Of a stretch of 35,955 nucleotides of DNA, positions 23,544 to 30,871 are shown one piece after another. The notes below the pieces were generated by a model. The model ran no database searches, was not told the DNA's origin, and saw nothing but the letters and a program-made list of their open reading frames with translations. The DNA is from Salibaculum sp035270045. Its GTDB lineage: Bacteria > Pseudomonadota > Alphaproteobacteria > Rhodobacterales > Rhodobacteraceae. The position numbers and the translations under genes were made by a program. The stretch covers positions 1 to 35,955 of the forward strand of contig NZ_DATFIP010000052.1 of assembly GCF_035270045.1 (NCBI RefSeq). Direction: 5' to 3'. Position 1 is the first letter of the stretch. Each line of letters begins with the position of its first letter.

Positions 23544-23999
23544 CTAGATCGGCCCGGGTCGGCGTTCATCCGAGAGCAGCACGTTCGCCTCCACGTCGCC
23601 CACCCCGGGCAGGGTCATGATCCGGCGCCGCAAGACCCGCTCGAAATCGGACAGGTCGCGGGCCACGACGCGCAGGCGGTAATCATACATCCCCAGCACG
23701 TGCTCGACCAGCTGCACTTCGGGGATCGCGGTCACCGCCCGCTCGAAATCCTCGAGGCTCACCCGGCCCTTGGTGGCCAGCTTGACGCCCAGGAACACCG
23801 TTACGCCGAACCCCAGCGCCTCGGCGTCCAGATCGACCCTCTGCCCAGCCAGTACGCCCGCATCGCGCAGGCGCCGCAGGCGCCGCCAGGTGGCGGGCTG
23901 GCTCAGCCCCACCGTGTCACCCACGGCCGCCGCGCTGCGCCCGGCATCGCGGGTCATCTCGCGCAGCAGCGCGCGATCGGTGGCGTCCAGGTCCGTCAC
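23544..23999 (-). CDS. Lrp/AsnC-family transcriptional regulator (second of pair)
   Basis: A 151-residue Lrp-type regulator with an N-terminal helix-turn-helix (about 5-55; DATDRALLREMTRDAGRS then LSQPATWRRLRRLRDAGVL) and a C-terminal RAM ligand-binding domain (about 70-145; VTVFLGVKLATKG, VLGMYDYRLRVVARDLSDFE). Such proteins form octamers that sense amino acids. It starts with GTG overlapping the stop of the other lrp gene (GTGA), so the two are translated from one mRNA and may form mixed oligomers (inference). The malonyl-CoA synthetase gene follows on the same strand. Confidence 0.92.
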   Translation of the reverse strand: MTDLDATDRALLREMTRDAGRSAAAVGDTVGLSQPATWRRLRRLRDAGVLAGQRVDLDAEALGFGVTVFLGVKLATKGRVSLEDFERAVTAIPEVQLVEHVLGMYDYRLRVVARDLSDFERVLRRRIMTLPGVGDVEANVLLSDERRPGPI

Positions 24000-24451
24000 A
24001 GGGGCAGGCTTTCGTCGTTCTTGAGTGTCGCGACCGTCATCAGCGCCTCCAGTTCGGCGATATGGGGCAGGGCGAGGATGCGCTCGCGGTAGAGCTGCTG
24101 GTAATGGGCCATGTCGCGGGCGATCACGTAAAGCCGCACGTCGACCCGGCCAAGGAAGGTCTGTATTTCGACAACCTCGGGGATCTCGCGCGCGGCGGAG
24201 ATGAAGGCGTCGAAGGCGTTCGACTGGGTCTTTTCGAGGGTGAAGCGCAGGCTGACTGCCACGGCATATCCCAGCGCCGTCCAGTCGATCCGCGCGCGAC
24301 GTCCGCGCAGGATGCCGCGCTCTTCCAGCCGGGCCAGCCTGCGTGTCGCGCGCAGGGCCGTCACACCTGCCCGCCCGGCCAGGTCGGCGGCGGTCAGGCT
24401 CGGATCGGCCTGCAACTGGCGCAGGATACGGCGGTCCAGGTCATCTAGCAT
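23996..24451 (-). CDS. Lrp/AsnC-family transcriptional regulator (first of pair)
   Basis: A 151-residue Lrp-type regulator, paralogous to its downstream neighbour. The helix-turn-helix spans about 2-55 (LDDLDRRILRQLQADPSL, then TALRATRRLARLEERGIL), and the RAM domain about 65-145 (VAVSLRFTLEKTQ, LGRVDVRLYVIARDMAHYQQ, LPHIAELEALMTVATLK). The ATG at 24451 is the normal family start; a longer frame running to 24592 would translate the AT-rich promoter region and is rejected. It is divergent from ilvC, the standard layout for a local Lrp regulator of branched-chain amino acid genes, so ilvC is the likely target. Confidence 0.93.
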   Translation of the reverse strand: MLDDLDRRILRQLQADPSLTAADLAGRAGVTALRATRRLARLEERGILRGRRARIDWTALGYAVAVSLRFTLEKTQSNAFDAFISAAREIPEVVEIQTFLGRVDVRLYVIARDMAHYQQLYRERILALPHIAELEALMTVATLKNDESLPL

Positions 24452-24590
24452 GAAAAATTCATTATTAAAAAAAATAGCGAATAACAACATCATTAAGGCG
24501 GTAAAAAGACTGTTTTGCCCTCTCGCTATCCCTGCCGGCTGGCGGCATAACGGCGCCCGAGACAAGCAAGCCAAAAGAAAGGACCGCCCC
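24452..24590. promoter_or_regulatory. AT-rich divergent control region between lrp and ilvC
   Basis: These 139 bases include the most AT-rich stretch in the window (24452-24515, with an A-run at 24467-24474). A loose inverted repeat, ATTC (24457-24460) to GAAT (24479-24482), flanks the A-run, reminiscent of the bent, AT-rich sites used by Lrp proteins. I cannot assign clear -35/-10 boxes for either gene. Binding by the adjacent Lrp proteins is inference from layout. Confidence 0.5.
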
Positions 24591-25613
24591 ATGCGCGTTT
24601 ATTATGATCGCGATTGCGATGTGAACCTGATCAAGGACAAGAAGGTCGCCATACTCGGCTATGGATCGCAGGGCCACGCCCATGCTCTGAACCTGCGTGA
24701 CAGCGGCGCCAAGAACGTCGCCGTGGCCCTGCGCGACGGCTCGGCCTCGGCCGCCAAGGCTGAAGGCGAAGGCCTGCAGGTCATGGGCATCGCCGAGGCG
24801 GCCGCCTGGTGCGACCTGATGATGTTCACCATGCCCGACGAGCTTCAGGCGGAGACCTACCGCAAATACGTCCGCGACAACCTCAAGCCTGGCGCGGCCA
24901 TCGCCTTTGCCCATGGCCTGAACGTGCATTTCGGCCTGATCGAGGCGCCCGAAGGCGTCGACGTGATCATGATGGCCCCCAAGGGCCCGGGCCACACCGT
25001 GCGTGGCGAATACGTCAAGGGCGGCGGCGTGCCCTGCCTGGTGGCCGTGGACCAGGACGCCACCGGCAAGGCCATGGAAATCGGCCTGTCCTACTGCTCG
25101 GCCATCGGTGGCGGGCGCTCGGGCATCATCGAGACCAACTTCCGGCAGGAATGCGAAACCGACCTGTTCGGTGAACAGGCCGTTCTCTGCGGAGGACTGG
25201 TCGAGCTCATCCGCATGGGCTTCGAGACCCTGGTCGAGGCCGGCTACGAGCCAGAAATGGCCTATTTCGAATGCCTGCACGAGGTGAAGTTGATCGTGGA
25301 CCTGATCTACGAGGGCGGCATCGCCAACATGAATTACTCGATTTCGAACACCGCCGAATACGGCGAATACGTCTCGGGTCCGCGCATTCTGCCCTATGAC
25401 GAGACCAAGAAGCGCATGAAAGAGGTCCTGAATGACATCCAGACCGGCCGTTTCGTGCGTGATTTCATGCAGGAAAATGCCGTTGGCCAGCCCATGTTCA
25501 AGGCCACCCGCCGCCTGAACGACGAACACCAGATCGAACAGGTTGGCGAGAAGCTGCGCGCCATGATGCCCTGGATTTCCGCGGGCAAGCTGGTGGACAA
25601 GACCAAGAACTGA
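24591..25613 (+). CDS. ilvC: ketol-acid reductoisomerase
   Basis: A 340-residue class I (short) KARI. It isomerises and reduces acetolactate or acetohydroxybutyrate with NADPH in valine, leucine and isoleucine synthesis. The opening MRVYYDRDCDVNLIKDKKVA and the nucleotide-binding LGYGSQGHAHALNLRDSG are diagnostic; MMAPKGPGHTVRGEY, the metal-binding TDLFGEQAVLCGG and CLHEVKLIVDLIYEGG, and SNTAEYGEYVSGPR follow. The length is standard. The ATG at 24591 is chosen by homology; AAAGAAAGGA lies about 8 bases upstream. It is divergent from the lrp pair and followed by a strong terminator. Confidence 0.97.
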   Translation: MRVYYDRDCDVNLIKDKKVAILGYGSQGHAHALNLRDSGAKNVAVALRDGSASAAKAEGEGLQVMGIAEAAAWCDLMMFTMPDELQAETYRKYVRDNLKPGAAIAFAHGLNVHFGLIEAPEGVDVIMMAPKGPGHTVRGEYVKGGGVPCLVAVDQDATGKAMEIGLSYCSAIGGGRSGIIETNFRQECETDLFGEQAVLCGGLVELIRMGFETLVEAGYEPEMAYFECLHEVKLIVDLIYEGGIANMNYSISNTAEYGEYVSGPRILPYDETKKRMKEVLNDIQTGRFVRDFMQENAVGQPMFKATRRLNDEHQIEQVGEKLRAMMPWISAGKLVDKTKN

Positions 25614-25670
25614 GCGGACGGAAATTACACAATTCCCGTTGCTGGATGGAATTCCCGGTAATTCGACCCC

Positions 25671-25707
25671 GGTCCCGCAAGCAGGTGCTTGCGGGACCGT
25701 TTCGTTT
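25671..25707 (+). terminator. intrinsic terminator of ilvC
   Basis: GGTCCCGCAAG (25671-25681) pairs perfectly with CTTGCGGGACC (25688-25698), an 11-bp stem with a 6-base loop, followed by GTTTCGTTTC. It lies 57 bases after the ilvC stop and just before the EamA gene. Confidence 0.7.
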
Positions 25708-25724
25708 CAGGGCAAGTGGCGGAC

Positions 25725-26627
25725 ATGGCGCCGCAACCGACCCTGACGAACTGGCTTTCCGTCATCGCCCTCGGCCTGATCTGGGGCGGGACCTTCATGG
25801 TCGTTTCCATTGCCCTGCAGGGCTATGGACCGCTGACGGTGGCCGGCGCGCGCACCACGCTGGGGGCGGTGTCGCTGCTGGCCTTGATGCAGGTCCTTGG
25901 CCGGCCCTGGCCGCGTGGGCGGGCCGTCTGGACCTACCTTGCGGTGATCGGACCGCTGAATACCGCCTTGCCCTTCTTCCTGCTCAGTTGGAGCCAGCAA
26001 TATGTGCCCTCGGCCTTTGCCGGACTGGCCATGGCGGCGATGCCGCTCTTCGTGCTGCCCCTGGCGCACCTTGTCAGTGACGAGAAACTGGCCCTGCGCA
26101 AGACGTTGGGCGTGATCCTTGGCTTCGTTGGCGCCGCGGTCTTGCTGGGGCCGGGGGCGTTGCGGCTCGGGCAGGGGATCGTGCCGCTTGCACAGATCGC
26201 CTGCCTGGGGGCGGCGCTGTCCTATGCCGTCGCCTCGGTTCTGACCCGCCGCTGTCCGCCGGTCGATGCCATCGCTATGGCCGCGATCACCCTGACGGTC
26301 GGCGCGGTCTGCCTCGTCCCTGCGATGCTGCTGATCGAGGGGGTGCCGGAGTGGCAGCCCGGCGCGCCGGGGCTTGCAATCCTTTTCCTGGGGCTTGTGC
26401 CCACGGCCCTGGCCGCGCTCTTGCGGGTGACGGTTGTGCGCAGCGCGGGGTCGGTCTTCATGACGCTGGTCAACTACCAGGTTCCGGTCTGGTCGATGGT
26501 CTTCGGGGCGCTGGTTCTGAACGAGGCGCTGCCGGGCCGCTTCTTCGTCGCGCTCGCGTTGATTCTGGCAGGCCTCGCGATCAGCCAGTGGCGCCGACAG
26601 CGGCGGCTGTTCAAAGTGCGCGCCTGA
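25725..26627 (+). CDS. EamA/DMT-family membrane transporter
   Basis: A 300-residue protein with ten predicted membrane segments in two EamA repeats. The first helix holds the family word VIALGLIWGGTFMVVSIAL; AGARTTLGAVSLLAL, SWSQQYVPSAFAGLAMAAMP and LVSDEKLALRKTLGVILGF complete the first half. The second half contains SYAVASVLTRRC and VNYQVPVWSMVFGALVLNEALP. The tail is basic (QWRRQRRLFKVRA), as expected on the cytoplasmic side. The substrate is unknown. The start at 25725 is chosen because upstream in-frame codons lie within the ilvC terminator. It is convergent with glmM, with 25 bases between. Confidence 0.88.
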   Translation: MAPQPTLTNWLSVIALGLIWGGTFMVVSIALQGYGPLTVAGARTTLGAVSLLALMQVLGRPWPRGRAVWTYLAVIGPLNTALPFFLLSWSQQYVPSAFAGLAMAAMPLFVLPLAHLVSDEKLALRKTLGVILGFVGAAVLLGPGALRLGQGIVPLAQIACLGAALSYAVASVLTRRCPPVDAIAMAAITLTVGAVCLVPAMLLIEGVPEWQPGAPGLAILFLGLVPTALAALLRVTVVRSAGSVFMTLVNYQVPVWSMVFGALVLNEALPGRFFVALALILAGLAISQWRRQRRLFKVRA

Positions 26628-26652
26628 GGTGCACGAGCTGGCCCGTGCCGCG

Positions 26653-27999
26653 CTACCGGGCGCTTTGTTCGACCTCGGCCACGATCCCCTCGACCACCTG
26701 CGCCAGCAGGCCCTCATCCTCGCATTCGGCCATGACACGGATCAGCGGTTCGGTCCCGGACTTGCGGATCAGAAGGCGGCCCTTGCCGTTCAGTTGCCCC
26801 TCGGCTGCCGCGATGGCCCGCTTCACCGGGCCCATGCCCAGTGGATCGCATCCCGTCGCATAACGCACGTTGCGCAGAAGCTGAGGCACAGGATCGAAGA
26901 CCCGCGTCAACTCGGAGGCGCGACGGCCCGTCTCCACCATGGCCGCCAGGAACTGCATTCCAGCCAGCAATCCGTCACCCGTGGTGGCATAGTCGGTCAT
27001 CACGATGTGGCCCGATTGTTCGCCGCCCAGGTTGAAGCCGCCCGCGCGCATCCGCTCGACCACGTAGCGGTCCCCGACCCGGGTCCGGTCCAACGCGATG
27101 TCCCGCCCCCCCAGGTAGCGTTCCAGTCCGAGATTGGACATGACCGTCGCGACCAGCGTGTTTCCCGCGAGCCGGTCGGCCTCGGCCCAGCGGCTCGCGA
27201 ATAGCGCCATGACCTGGTCACCGTCGGCGACGGTGCCGGATTCGTCGAGGATCATCACCCGATCGGCGTCACCATCCAGGCATATCCCGACATCAGCGCC
27301 GTGGGTCACGATGGCCTCGGCGGCGCGGCGCGGCGCGGTAGAGCCGACCCCATCATTGATATTGTAGCCGTCCGGGGCAATGCCCACGGGGACCACCTCG
27401 GCGCCCAGTTCCCACAGGACTTCGGGGGCGACGCGATGTGCGGCGCCGTTCGCGCAATCGACCACCACCTTGAGACCGGCCAGGGTGCGCCCCGTCGGAA
27501 AGGTCGACTTGAGCCGCTCGGCATAACGGAAACGTCCGTCGTCGATACGCTTGGCCCGGCCGATGTTCACGGCCTGGACGGGCTCGATCCCCGCTTCGAG
27601 CAACCGCTCGATCTCGGTCTCGGCCGCGTCGGACAGCTTGAAGCCATCGGGGCCGAAGAACTTGATACCATTATCGACCGCCGGGTTGTGGCTGGCCGAG
27701 ATCATGATGCCCAGATCGGCGCGCATCGAGGTGGTCAGCAGTCCCACCGCGGGCGTCGGCACCGGGCCGAGCAACAGCACGTTCATGCCCGTGCTGGTCA
27801 GGCCAGCAGTCAGCGCGTTCTGGAACATGTAGCCCGACAGGCGGGTGTCCTTGCCGATGACGACCCGGTGGTCGTTGGCCCGGTCATTGCGGAAATAGCG
27901 TCCGGCAGCAGCGCCCAGGCGCAGGGCCAGGTCCGCCGTCATCGGCGGTGTATTGGCGGTGCCGCGTACCCCGTCGGTGCCAAACAGCTTGCGGGTCAT
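26653..27999 (-). CDS. glmM: phosphoglucosamine mutase
   Basis: A 448-residue enzyme converting glucosamine-6-phosphate to glucosamine-1-phosphate on the route to UDP-GlcNAc, peptidoglycan and lipopolysaccharide. It begins MTRKLFGTDGVRGTAN, carries the phosphoserine loop GIMISASHNP (catalytic Ser103), the metal loop GICLDGDADRVMILDE, the sugar-specificity segment GGEQSGHIV and the phosphate-binding RKSGTEPLIRVMAE. The length is standard for the family. Its ATG overlaps the folP stop (ATGA), making it the last gene of a folB-folP-glmM operon. Confidence 0.97.
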   Translation of the reverse strand: MTRKLFGTDGVRGTANTPPMTADLALRLGAAAGRYFRNDRANDHRVVIGKDTRLSGYMFQNALTAGLTSTGMNVLLLGPVPTPAVGLLTTSMRADLGIMISASHNPAVDNGIKFFGPDGFKLSDAAETEIERLLEAGIEPVQAVNIGRAKRIDDGRFRYAERLKSTFPTGRTLAGLKVVVDCANGAAHRVAPEVLWELGAEVVPVGIAPDGYNINDGVGSTAPRRAAEAIVTHGADVGICLDGDADRVMILDESGTVADGDQVMALFASRWAEADRLAGNTLVATVMSNLGLERYLGGRDIALDRTRVGDRYVVERMRAGGFNLGGEQSGHIVMTDYATTGDGLLAGMQFLAAMVETGRRASELTRVFDPVPQLLRNVRYATGCDPLGMGPVKRAIAAAEGQLNGKGRLLIRKSGTEPLIRVMAECEDEGLLAQVVEGIVAEVEQSAR

Positions 28000-29018
28000 G
28001 GTGCCTCTCCTTTCAGGGCGTCGGCCACCTGGAAGGCCTGCCGGGTCTCGGCCGTGTCATGCACCCGCAGGATCTGCACCCCTTGGGCCAGTCCGTGCAA
28101 CGCTAAGGCGAGCGATCCGGGTACACGGTCCCGGGCCTCTGGTGCGTCGGCCAGCGTTCCGATGAGGCGTTTGCGCGAGGCTCCCAGCAGGACCGGACAG
28201 CCCAGTGCGTGAAACAACGACAGCCGCCGCAGCAACGCAAGGTTGTGGTCGAGAGTCTTGCCGAAACCGATCCCGGGGTCAACGACGATGCGGTCTCGCG
28301 GCAGGCCCGCCGCCTCGGCCAGCGCGATGCGGTTGGCCAGGAAATCGTAGACGTCCAGAAGCACGTCGTCATAGGTCGGGTTATCTTGCATGTCCTGGGG
28401 CGTGCCCTGGGCATGCATCAGGCAGATCGGCAATCCGCTATCGGAGGCGAATGGCGCCATGCGGCTGTCATGGGAAAAGGCCGAGACATCGTTGAGCATG
28501 CTGGCGCCGGCCCCCATCGCCGCCCGCGCGACCATGGATTTTCGCGTGTCGATGGAAATCGGCCTGTCGCTGCCAGCGCGGATCGCGGCGATCACGGGCG
28601 CGGTGCGGCTCACCTCTTCCTCGAAGCCGACCTCGACCGCGCCGGGGCGGGTGCTTTCGCCGCCCACGTCGATGATGTCGGCCCCGGCGGCCTGCATGGC
28701 GCGGGCCTGGTCCAGCGCCGCCTCGGGGTCCATGAACAGCCCGCCGTCCGAGAAACTGTCGGGCGTGACATTCAGGATGCCCATCAGCCGCGGGTGCGCC
28801 ATGTCCAGCCCGGCCAGCGGCGCGCGCGGGGCGCCAAGCCGCTCCAGCACCTCCGCGGGGACCTCCTCCGCCGGGATCAACTCGGGCGCGTCCGTTCGCG
28901 TGATCCGTTCCACCTGGGTGAACCAGCACCATCCGCCGGCCAGCGTGATCGCCCCGGCGGGCCGGTGCGGGTCGCCTTGTACGACGGGGCGGAAATAGGC
29001 CTTGGCGGGGTCGGGCAT
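27996..29018 (-). CDS. folP: dihydropteroate synthase
   Basis: A 340-residue DHPS, joining p-aminobenzoate to hydroxymethyl-dihydropterin pyrophosphate; target of sulfonamides in general. The TIM barrel begins near residue 78 with LMGILNVTPDSFSDGG, followed by IIDVGGESTRPGA, SIDTRKSMVARAA, MLNDVSAFS, VVDPGIGFGKTLDHN and LGASRKRLIG. An N-terminal extension of about 75 residues precedes the barrel, longer than in E. coli. Its ATG at 29018 overlaps the folB stop (TGATG); a longer in-frame start inside folB is rejected. It overlaps glmM downstream. Confidence 0.95.
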   Translation of the reverse strand: MPDPAKAYFRPVVQGDPHRPAGAITLAGGWCWFTQVERITRTDAPELIPAEEVPAEVLERLGAPRAPLAGLDMAHPRLMGILNVTPDSFSDGGLFMDPEAALDQARAMQAAGADIIDVGGESTRPGAVEVGFEEEVSRTAPVIAAIRAGSDRPISIDTRKSMVARAAMGAGASMLNDVSAFSHDSRMAPFASDSGLPICLMHAQGTPQDMQDNPTYDDVLLDVYDFLANRIALAEAAGLPRDRIVVDPGIGFGKTLDHNLALLRRLSLFHALGCPVLLGASRKRLIGTLADAPEARDRVPGSLALALHGLAQGVQILRVHDTAETRQAFQVADALKGEAP

Positions 29019-29932
29019 CAGTCCAGCGCGTAGCTTGTGGTCGGCAGGGCGCAGTCTGGCGCGGCCGCGCCGAGAACGCAAAGCTCTTCGGCCTGCATTT
29101 CGCCCGCGAACCAGGCGGCCAGCGCCAGCGCGTCGCGCGGGCTGGCCGAGGGGCTTTCCACGGCGTCCAGCACGATCTTGGAGGGTGCCCAGACACAGAT
29201 CTGGCCATTCTTCATGGCCCAGTCGAGTTCCGTCCGGCTGCGGGTCACCACGCAGCGACGGTCGCGCCCGGCCAGCACCCAGGCGTTCTGCTCGATGGCA
29301 AGCAGGTCGATGCGGCGTTGCGCCAGGGCTGCCCGCGTTTGTGGGGCCGGGGTATCGGAGGGCCCGACGCAGAATATCAGCGGCGCGGCGCGCGCGGCGA
29401 AATCGTCGATCCAGCCCGACAGGCTGTCGGATGTGATCGCCGAGTTGGTCAGGTAGACGATGCGCGGGTGCGGGGCCTCTTCGTGGGCCTGGGCAGCGGC
29501 GGCCTGCTTGCCGCGCTCGCGCGCGATTTCGACGCCCAGGGCGCCGGGGCCGCGGTCCAGTTTCTCGATGCGCACGAAGACCCGCTCGGCCTGGGGTTCC
29601 AGCAGGATACGGTCGGCCACACGCTCGGCGAGGGTCTCCAGCAGGTTCAGACGCTCCGCGCCCAGCTCGTGCTGGATCGCTTCGGTCACCCGGTCGTAGG
29701 ACAGTATGCGGTCGACATCATCCTCGATGGGACCCGACAGCGGGGCGACCTCGACCACCACGTTGAACTTGATGTGCTGAAGGGTGCCGCGCTCGGCCTG
29801 AAAGGCGCCGATCTCGACCTCGGCGACGTAGTCGCGCAGCGAGATCCGGTCATTGAGCGCGCCTTCGGCGGGCACGGTGGCTTCGGCCCGTTCTGCCGGA
29901 TGGGCGAAAGCGAGACGGATGTCGGTATTCAT
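29018..29932 (-). CDS. folB: dihydroneopterin aldolase fused to a C-terminal domain of uncertain family
   Basis: A 304-residue protein, over twice the usual FolB length of about 120. Residues about 28-145 are a FolB domain: ISLRDYVAEVEIGAFQAERG (Glu47 at the conserved position), LSYDRVTEAIQHELGAERLN, LLETLAERVADRIL, and VFVRIEKLDRGPGA with the conserved Lys124. It should split dihydroneopterin into hydroxymethyl-dihydropterin and glycolaldehyde. Residues about 157-304 form a second domain: VYLTNSAITSDSLSGWIDD, VWAPSKIVLD (247-256) and SPRDALALAAWFAGEM (264-279). The last two echo the closing part of MfnE-like amino-acid-kinase-fold proteins, but no ATP site is obvious. First gene of folB-folP-glmM. 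Confidence 0.9.
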   Translation of the reverse strand: MNTDIRLAFAHPAERAEATVPAEGALNDRISLRDYVAEVEIGAFQAERGTLQHIKFNVVVEVAPLSGPIEDDVDRILSYDRVTEAIQHELGAERLNLLETLAERVADRILLEPQAERVFVRIEKLDRGPGALGVEIARERGKQAAAAQAHEEAPHPRIVYLTNSAITSDSLSGWIDDFAARAAPLIFCVGPSDTPAPQTRAALAQRRIDLLAIEQNAWVLAGRDRRCVVTRSRTELDWAMKNGQICVWAPSKIVLDAVESPSASPRDALALAAWFAGEMQAEELCVLGAAAPDCALPTTSYALD

Positions 29933-29958
29933 GGGGCACCCCCGGTTGACATGTCGCG

Positions 29959-29987
29959 GGGATACTAGGGCCTTGGCACGGGAACAA
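29959..29987 (-). promoter_or_regulatory. candidate promoter of the folB-folP-glmM operon
   Basis: On the minus strand, TTGTTC (29987-29982) and TATCCC (29964-29959) are 17 bases apart and end 26 bases before the folB ATG. Each box matches consensus at three positions or slightly more. Confidence 0.3.
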
Positions 29988-30033
29988 GCGCCGATGCGCG
30001 ACCGGCGAATGCCCGCGCGCGACGCGGCCCGTC

Positions 30034-30690
30034 TCAGCCTTGGCGATAGAAGTGGTGCGAGCCGATGGTGATGGTGCGCGGGAAGATCCGCGCCCAGCGC
30101 GGGCTTACGGCGCGGGTATGGTAATAGGTGGCGCCGTCTGTCAGGTCGCCCGGCGCTACCCCGTCCATCAGAAGACGGGCCACCTTGCCGACCGCGGTCC
30201 AGGCGCGCGGTTCATGCACTGTTTCGGGGTGCCCGTCGCAGGTGAAGGTGAACTGGCAGGCATAAAGCTGCCCTGTCCCCTGTGAGACCACAGCGCATAC
30301 ATCGTCTGGAAAGCGGGCGCTGTCCACGCGGTTGAGGATGACCTCGCCGACGGCGAACATGCCACGCACGGATTCGCCGCGCGCCTCGAAGTAGAGCGCC
30401 TCGGTCAGGCATTCCCACTGCGCGCCACCCTCGGGGGCGGGCTGCCTGGCGAGAAAGGCATTGTCATAGAGGATCGTCCCCTCGGCGGTCTCGGCCTTGC
30501 GCGCGACCGGGCTGGGCGGCGCGGTCAGCGCCGACATGCGGCTGTTGGGCACCATGCGGATCGCCTCGCGCTCCTGACCCAGAAGGGTGGCAAGCCGGGT
30601 CTCCAGCAATTCCGCCGTGGCGGCAGTGCCGATCGGAACGAACGCCACGGCTGCGGCCAGAACGGCGCGCTTCAGGATCCGAGAAAACAT
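30034..30690 (-). CDS. SleB/CwlJ-type cell-wall hydrolase, exported
   Basis: A 218-residue protein with a signal peptide (MFSRILKRAVLAAAVAFVPI, cleavage near residue 26) and a C-terminal hydrolase_2 domain (about 92-218). Family marks are CLTEALYFEARGESVRGMFA with the presumed catalytic Glu in EARGE, VGEVILNRVDSARFPDDVC, CQFTFTCDG, and ATYYHTRAVSPRWAR...GSHHFY. The spore-cortex lytic enzymes SleB and CwlJ define the fold; non-sporeforming proteobacteria carry it as a peptidoglycan hydrolase, probably a lytic transglycosylase in the periplasm. Residues 30-90 are a linker. The leader contains a perfect palindrome at 30831-30844 and a 7-bp stem at 30752-30773. Confidence 0.9.
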   Translation of the reverse strand: MFSRILKRAVLAAAVAFVPIGTAATAELLETRLATLLGQEREAIRMVPNSRMSALTAPPSPVARKAETAEGTILYDNAFLARQPAPEGGAQWECLTEALYFEARGESVRGMFAVGEVILNRVDSARFPDDVCAVVSQGTGQLYACQFTFTCDGHPETVHEPRAWTAVGKVARLLMDGVAPGDLTDGATYYHTRAVSPRWARIFPRTITIGSHHFYRQG

Positions 30691-30751
30691 TTTTCATCCC
30701 CACAGGTGTCGCAAGGCGCGGAGCCCTGCCAGCGGGGCTGGACATAGGGCA

Positions 30752-30773
30752 GGGGTGGCCCATCGTCCACCCC
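30752..30773 (-). other. hairpin in the leader of the cell-wall hydrolase gene
   Basis: GGGGTGG (30752-30758) and CCACCCC (30767-30773) form a perfect 7-bp stem with an 8-base loop, about 60 bases before the hydrolase start. There is no T-run on either side; the role is unknown. Confidence 0.3.
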
Positions 30774-30830
30774 GGGGGTCACAGGGCCGTCATGCAGATG
30801 ATGCAATAGGGGCACAGGCCTCGCCTGAAT

Positions 30831-30844
30831 ATCAATATATTGAT
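30831..30844. promoter_or_regulatory. perfect 14-bp AT-rich palindrome, possible operator
   Basis: ATCAATATATTGAT is a perfect inverted repeat in an AT-rich patch between the 3' end of the PPDK-like gene and the cell-wall hydrolase gene. Its size and symmetry suit a dimeric helix-turn-helix repressor. Placed about 140 bases before the hydrolase start, it may lie in that gene's promoter. No regulator can be named. Confidence 0.35.
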
Positions 30845-30871
30845 CCTGAAATCACTGACACACTAAATATG

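Noticed and set aside
24201..24590. An extended N-terminus for ilvC of 130 codons
   Set aside because: It would be translated from within the opposite-strand lrp gene and the AT-rich promoter region; KARI proteins begin at the ATG at 24591.
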